DNA from: an uncultured Clostridia bacterium
Lineage (GTDB): Bacteria; Bacillota; Clostridia; Christensenellales; Borkfalkiaceae
Length of the DNA: 43,091 bases
Assembly: GCA_944367955.1 (NCBI GenBank)
Contig: CALVWU010000003.1
Coordinates: 1-43,091, forward strand
Reading direction: 5' to 3'
Part shown: piece by piece, positions 38,715 to 43,091 of the stretch
Layout: each line of letters starts with the position of its first letter
Position numbering within the stretch: position 1 is the first letter of the stretch
Made by a program: the position numbers and the translations under genes
Notes under the pieces: model-generated
The model's input: the letters and a program-made list of their open reading frames with translations, nothing else
Told to the model about the DNA's origin: nothing
Database searches by the model: none

Positions 38715-40823
38715 ATGCAAAACAAATTTTTTGGCGAGCTGGACAGGTATCTGTTCCATCACGGCACGCATTACGAACTCTATAACAAGATGGGCGCGCA
38801 CATACGCGAAATCGACGGCGTGCGCGGCGTCCACTTTGTGCTGTGGGCGCCCTCGGCGCGCGCCGTGTGCGTCGTATCGGACGGCAACGGCTGGACGCCC
38901 TGGCGCGACGTTATGGAAAAGGTTGACGACTGCATATGGGAATTGTTCGTTCCCGGCATGTGCGAGGGCGTAAAGTATAAATTTTTGATAGTCCGCGCCG
39001 ACGGCAGCGAAGTTTATAAAATAGACCCCTACGAATTCGGCAGCGAAAAGCGTCCCGCCAACGCCTCGGTGGTCACCAATCTCGACAGTTACGAGTGGGG
39101 CGACGGTGAATACATGGCCGCCAAGAAGGGCGAAAACTACCTCGAAAAACCCATGGCCGTGTACGAAGTGCATCTGGGTTCGTGGAAAAAGGACTACGAA
39201 AAGTGGGACGAGGACAAATATCTCGACTATCGCCGCCTCGCCCACGAACTTGCCGAATATATGGAATATATGGGCTATACCCATGTTGAGGTTATGGGTA
39301 TCTGCGAATATCCCTTCGATCCCTCGTGGGGGTATCAGGTGACGGGCTACTTCTGCCCCACGGCCCGCTACGGCAGCCCTCAGGACTTCATGTACTTCGT
39401 CGATTACATGCACAGGCACGGTTTCGGCGTAATTTTGGACTGGGTGCCCGCGCACTTCCCCAAGGACGATTTCGGTCTGGCCAATTTCGACGGCACTCCC
39501 CTATACGAGTACGCCGATCCTCTGCGCGCGGAATATGCCGAATGGGGCACAAAGGCTTTCGATTTGGGCAAACCCGAAGTCAGCAATTTCCTCATCGCTT
39601 CGGCCTTCTTCTGGGTGAATAAGTACCACATCGACGCTCTCCGCGCCGACGCCGTGGCTGCAATGCTTTACAATTCCTTCGGCCGCACCGAGTGGCGGCC
39701 CAACAGGGACGGCGGCAATTTAAACTATGAAAGCATCGAGTTTTTCAAACACCTCAACTCCGTGCTCAGAAGCCGCACCGACGCTTTCATCATCGCCGAG
39801 GACAGCTCGATTATCGAAGGCGTCACCGCGCCCGTCGCCAAGGGCGGGCTGGGGTTCGGTTTAAAGTGGAATATGGGCTGGATGAACGATACTCTCCGCT
39901 ACGTAAAAAAAGACCCCGTATACCGCAAGTACCATCACTGGCTGATGACGCATACCTTTGAATATATCTTTTTAGAGCGGTATATTCTTGTGCTCTCCCA
40001 TGACGAGGTGGTTTACGGCAAGGGCAGCATGTGGCGCAAGATGCCCGGCAGCAATCAGGATAAATTCGGCTCGTTAAAGTGCTACTATACCATGATGATG
40101 GGGCATCCCGGCAAAAAGTTGCTGTTCATGGGTCAGGATTTCGCGCAGGAAAACGAGTGGAATTTCCGCACATCGCTCGACTGGTATCTCTGCGACGACC
40201 CCGGTCACAGGGACGTCATGGACTGCTACCGCACTCTGCTGCATCTCTACCGCGAACGCCCCGTTCTGCACGACGACACCAGCTATAAATCCTTTGAATG
40301 GATCGAAAGCGGCGACGTCGACCGCTCTATCTTCGCATTCATACGCCGCAATCCATGGAATTATAACGACGGCCTTATCTTTGTTATAAACATGACGCCC
40401 GTCGATTACGGCGACTACGGCGTGGGCGCGCCCGTAAGCGGCACATATAAGCGGTGCTTTTCCACATACCCCGAAGGCGATCTGTTCACTGTCGAGGCCA
40501 ATGAGGAGCTGTGCAACGGCCGTCCCTATAAGCTTACGTTCGATCTTCGCCCCTACGAGGCCATCGTGTTCGAAATACCCTATCACGAAAGCACCGAGGA
40601 GGAAAAGCAGGAGGAAGAAAACGTGCGCAGGCAGGTGGAGCTTGACCATATTCTTGCAAAAACCACCCAGCATATACCCACTCCCGGCGAAACTCCCGCG
40701 CCCGTCGTGCGCGAGCGCGAGCCCCGTCCTCTGCCCGAAGAATTGTCGCGGGAGGACGGTCAGGACAAAAAGGGCGTTAAAATAAGCGTAAGAAAGATAA
40801 AAAAATGCGGCGACAAGCAATAA
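38715..40823 (+). CDS. glgB: 1,4-alpha-glucan branching enzyme
   Basis: The 702-residue protein introduces alpha-1,6 branches into glycogen. It has an N-terminal CBM48-type domain (HFVLWAPSARAVCVVSDGNGW), the barrel start MAVYEVHLGSWK, and EYPFDPSWGYQVTGYFCPT. Catalytic residues are Asp312 (ALRADAVAAM), Glu362 (IIAEDSS) and Asp430 (LSHDEVVYGKGSM, usually HDEVVHGK). About 70 highly charged C-terminal residues (from EEEKQEEENVRRQ) extend beyond the usual end and have no known function. The ribosome site AAGGGGG precedes the ATG. It lies 146 bp after the GH13 gene. glgC, glgA and glgP are not in the window. Confidence 0.96.
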   Translation: MQNKFFGELDRYLFHHGTHYELYNKMGAHIREIDGVRGVHFVLWAPSARAVCVVSDGNGWTPWRDVMEKVDDCIWELFVPGMCEGVKYKFLIVRADGSEVYKIDPYEFGSEKRPANASVVTNLDSYEWGDGEYMAAKKGENYLEKPMAVYEVHLGSWKKDYEKWDEDKYLDYRRLAHELAEYMEYMGYTHVEVMGICEYPFDPSWGYQVTGYFCPTARYGSPQDFMYFVDYMHRHGFGVILDWVPAHFPKDDFGLANFDGTPLYEYADPLRAEYAEWGTKAFDLGKPEVSNFLIASAFFWVNKYHIDALRADAVAAMLYNSFGRTEWRPNRDGGNLNYESIEFFKHLNSVLRSRTDAFIIAEDSSIIEGVTAPVAKGGLGFGLKWNMGWMNDTLRYVKKDPVYRKYHHWLMTHTFEYIFLERYILVLSHDEVVYGKGSMWRKMPGSNQDKFGSLKCYYTMMMGHPGKKLLFMGQDFAQENEWNFRTSLDWYLCDDPGHRDVMDCYRTLLHLYRERPVLHDDTSYKSFEWIESGDVDRSIFAFIRRNPWNYNDGLIFVINMTPVDYGDYGVGAPVSGTYKRCFSTYPEGDLFTVEANEELCNGRPYKLTFDLRPYEAIVFEIPYHESTEEEKQEEENVRRQVELDHILAKTTQHIPTPGETPAPVVREREPRPLPEELSREDGQDKKGVKISVRKIKKCGDKQ

Positions 40824-40845
40824 ACCCCCGGCAAGTCACCGCAAC

Positions 40846-40879
40846 GCGGCGCGCAAAACATTTGCGCGCCGCTAATTTT
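40846..40879 (+). terminator. intrinsic terminator of glgB
   Basis: GCGGCGCGCAAA (40846-40857) pairs perfectly with TTTGCGCGCCGC (40861-40872), followed by TAATTTTAT. Confidence 0.88.
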
Positions 40880-40907
40880 ATATTCAATTGAATAAATCTT
40901 ACAGCCG

Positions 40908-41018
40908 CAAACTCCGCTTTAAGCAAGCCGCACGGATTGTCATCCTGAGTGTAGCGACCGAAGGATCTTGCAGAGTGACAACGGGGGTTGCGTATAGAAC
41001 GCGGGCACGATTGCATTA
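40908..41018. repeat. TGTCATCCTGAG ... GAAGGATCTTGCAG composite repeat, copy 2
   Basis: It begins CAAACTCCGCTTTAAGCAAG, then has TTGTCATCCTGAG and CCGAAGGATCTTGCAG (40959-40974). It ends GCGGGCACGATTGCATTACA, matching both halves of the element at 35254-35517 without its middle. Its end coincides with the stop codon of the ABC permease gene. Confidence 0.8.
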
Positions 41019-43091
41019 CAGAGCGCGTATGCTTTCAACGGGCTTGCGTTTGGCTATGGTATATACCGGCAGGAATGTGGCGATAAGAGAGGTGGCAACG
41101 GCGATCCCAGCCATAACCAGCCACGAAAGCGGGCCGAACACGAATATGGTAACGCCGAGGTCGGGGATAAGCCGGGTGTTCAGCACAATACATATCGCAA
41201 AACTTGCTATCATGGCCAATATATAACAGATAACGGTTATTATCACCGACTCCGAATAGAATATCTTGAACACGTCCGCGCTGCGCGCGCCCACGGCCCT
41301 TAAAATGCCTATCTCCTTCTTTTTATAGGTTATCGAAACGGATATAAAGTTGAACAGCAGCAGCATTGCGAACACAGCCATCACAACGCCTATCCAAAGG
41401 AATATCTCGCCGAGCATCTCTATGTAATAGTTTACGTTATCCAGCGTACCGGCAAGCGCGGTGTCAAGCACAATGTACGAACTGTCCGCGGCCATGCCGT
41501 TCTCTCCGCGCGAAAGGTCGTAAAGCGCGCCGTAATAGTTCGGCAGAGCGATGTATATATAGTCGTATATCGCGTCGGCTGGGCGCACATAGTTTGTTTC
41601 TTCTTTGAATCCTAAAACTAAATTTATGTGGTTATCGACAATGCCTTCATATCCGCTCGGCGAAAAGTATACGCCGCGCAAATTCAACGCCGTCTTGCCG
41701 TAATAAAATCCCGCCACTTCAAACGTGCCGTACTGCACGTTGTTGTATGATATTGTATGCTTAAAACAGCTCTTGCCGGTTTCATTAAAGCGGTCGTTTA
41801 CAAAATCCAGAACGGTCTGCGCGGCGGCTTCAAACTGTTCTTCGGTCGCGTCAACATATTCGCCCGATACTATATTGCCTTCATCGTCGTATTCGTTCAT
41901 CTTGTACATGCCTTCGGCGAGTATCTGTACGGCGTTTTGCATCTGCGTGTAAGCTTCGTTTGCAATGGCGTAAAGCCTTTCGGCCTCGTCGGGATTCTCA
42001 TCGATAATTTCGGAAGCCTGCGCGTACAGTTCATCGATATACTGTTGCAAAATGTTTAAAATGTCTGCGGAGAGGTTGGCTATGTTTATAACAATTTCGT
42101 CGTCTTCAAGCGAATTGCCGCTCCGTCCGTCAAAATATACAATGGGCGGAGTCTGTTTTTCGTCATCCGCCGAAAGGCTGTTTATGTGTCCGAACAAATA
42201 ATTCGGATGGCTGCCGTCCGACAGCTCCGCTTCGCACAGCGCGTTGCAGTATTCGTAGAGTTCGGTAAAGCCGTACAGCGTTGTCCCTTCAACATAGTCG
42301 GGGGCGTTTGCCGCATAGAACCCGTCGGAAACGAGTGCGGCGTCGTACGCGCCGTAACTTATTTCGTTGCGCATTTCGCGCAGCAGTTCGTCCGAATCCG
42401 CACCCGCTCCGCCGTCGCCTTTAAATTCGTCAAACCTTTCGGGCAGGTCGTTTTTATATACGCCCGCAACGGTAAGCAGTTTTTTGTTGCCCGAACCCGA
42501 TGTGTAAATTTCAAGCTGTACGCCCAATATGTCGTCGTAGTTTCGCAACGCAATCATCTCTTTGCCGTCCGCTTCGTAAAGGCCCGCATTGCGCAAACTG
42601 TCGAACGTATACGAAGAGATAACTATTTCGTCGTCGCCGAGGGTCGAAAGGTCGGTATCGGTAAGCATTTTGTTTTGCCATGCTTCGGGCACGAATGTGG
42701 CGAAAGCACTCAGACGGGTAGAGTAGTATGTGCTGTTCGGTTCGCCCGCGTTGTATATATAAAGTGCTGTCGCTCCGCCGCTGTCCTCATCGGCAAAGTT
42801 TATAAAACCAAGCGTTTCGTCGCCGTAAAGTTCGCGCATCCCGTCAAGTTCCGCGGGCGTGAACGCGGTGTAGCGTCTGCCCTCATAGCGTTGCGTTTCT
42901 GCGCCGTCATAGCTGTAATATACGTTGTCGTATGTATACATCTTGCGCACCCGCGCCTGCGAAAGTCCCGTTTCCATATAGTTCTGCGCCGCCGTCTGCG
43001 CGGGGTCGTAAAAAGTCATCGTCGAAAACAGCCCGAACAGAGTAAACGAGATAACGGAAAGCAGAATGGTAAAGAACAGGCGGAAGGGCTT
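41016..43091 (-). CDS. FtsX/MacB-type ABC transporter permease, C-terminal part (5' end outside window)
   Basis: The frame is open from the right edge to a TAA at 41018-41016, giving at least 691 residues. It begins inside a membrane segment (KPFRLFFTILLSVISFTLFG), followed by a large extracytoplasmic domain of over 400 residues. The C-terminal FtsX-like block has three more membrane segments: IFLWIGVVMAVFAMLLLFNFISVSITY, then YKKKEIGILRAVGARSADVFKIF and YILAMIASFAICIVL, with ATFLPVYTIAKRKPVESIRAL at the end. In Clostridia such sequences are often fused to an N-terminal ABC ATPase, which would lie outside the window. The substrate is unknown; peptide or antibiotic efflux is common for the family. 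Confidence 0.9.
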   Translation of the reverse strand, partial: KPFRLFFTILLSVISFTLFGLFSTMTFYDPAQTAAQNYMETGLSQARVRKMYTYDNVYYSYDGAETQRYEGRRYTAFTPAELDGMRELYGDETLGFINFADEDSGGATALYIYNAGEPNSTYYSTRLSAFATFVPEAWQNKMLTDTDLSTLGDDEIVISSYTFDSLRNAGLYEADGKEMIALRNYDDILGVQLEIYTSGSGNKKLLTVAGVYKNDLPERFDEFKGDGGAGADSDELLREMRNEISYGAYDAALVSDGFYAANAPDYVEGTTLYGFTELYEYCNALCEAELSDGSHPNYLFGHINSLSADDEKQTPPIVYFDGRSGNSLEDDEIVINIANLSADILNILQQYIDELYAQASEIIDENPDEAERLYAIANEAYTQMQNAVQILAEGMYKMNEYDDEGNIVSGEYVDATEEQFEAAAQTVLDFVNDRFNETGKSCFKHTISYNNVQYGTFEVAGFYYGKTALNLRGVYFSPSGYEGIVDNHINLVLGFKEETNYVRPADAIYDYIYIALPNYYGALYDLSRGENGMAADSSYIVLDTALAGTLDNVNYYIEMLGEIFLWIGVVMAVFAMLLLFNFISVSITYKKKEIGILRAVGARSADVFKIFYSESVIITVICYILAMIASFAICIVLNTRLIPDLGVTIFVFGPLSWLVMAGIAVATSLIATFLPVYTIAKRKPVESIRAL

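Noticed and set aside
38673..39455. 260-codon minus-strand frame opposite glgB, and similar long antisense frames elsewhere
   Set aside because: They are shadows of real genes caused by the GC-rich codon use; they lack ribosome sites and known domains.

Overview
The window looks like a chromosomal segment of an uncultured, GC-rich member of the Clostridia (Bacillota), possibly a Christensenellales-like gut lineage. This rests on gene content and order: rpmE, DUF1385, prmC and prfA together; the tsf/pyrH/frr/uppS/cdsA/dxr/rseP gene set; a NiaR-type NAD repressor; YitT, DegV and ThiT; and strong AAGGAGG ribosome binding sites with sigma-A promoters that almost all have 17-bp spacers. The lineage name is inference. 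No phage, transposase, tRNA, rRNA or CRISPR array was found.

Layout. 1-267 is the tail of an AT-rich unknown gene. 414-2879 (minus) holds a YfcE-like phosphodiesterase, a Cof-type HAD phosphatase and a zinc-alcohol-dehydrogenase relative without catalytic-zinc ligands. 3062-7093 (plus) is a translation block: L31, a DUF1385-PrmC fusion, RF1 and a DtxR-type regulator. 7263-10180 has a divergent cyclophilin-like lipoprotein, a small membrane protein, a tandem Myb/RsfA-like protein and an unknown protein. 10312-13151 is the nadB-nadC-niaR operon with a candidate NiaR operator in its promoter; nadA is absent. 13190-15154 is rpsB-tsf. The usual operon is then broken by a minus-strand island (rarA, asparaginase, a repeat array, yitT) and resumes at 19171 with pyrH-frr-uppS-cdsA-dxr-rseP.

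24836-26291 is a TPP-riboswitch-controlled ThiT with a long extra membrane domain, sharing a very compact divergent promoter with a YfbR-like HD-family nucleotidase. After degV and a 37-codon small ORF comes an AT-rich spacer, then an iron alcohol dehydrogenase, a class I aminotransferase, a small orphan P-loop protein, threonine synthase and a KDPG/KHG aldolase. 35108-36525 is a gene-free mosaic of stem-loop repeats. The window ends with a GH13 glycosidase, a glycogen branching enzyme and the C-terminal part of a FtsX-type ABC permease.

No wholly new multi-gene system is evident. The most notable signals are a two-locus repeat family, several genes without a Shine-Dalgarno whose promoters imply leaderless mRNAs, the DUF1385-PrmC fusion, and a 9-bp long-range pairing around the TPP riboswitch. 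All coordinates, motifs and pairings were read by eye from the sequence.
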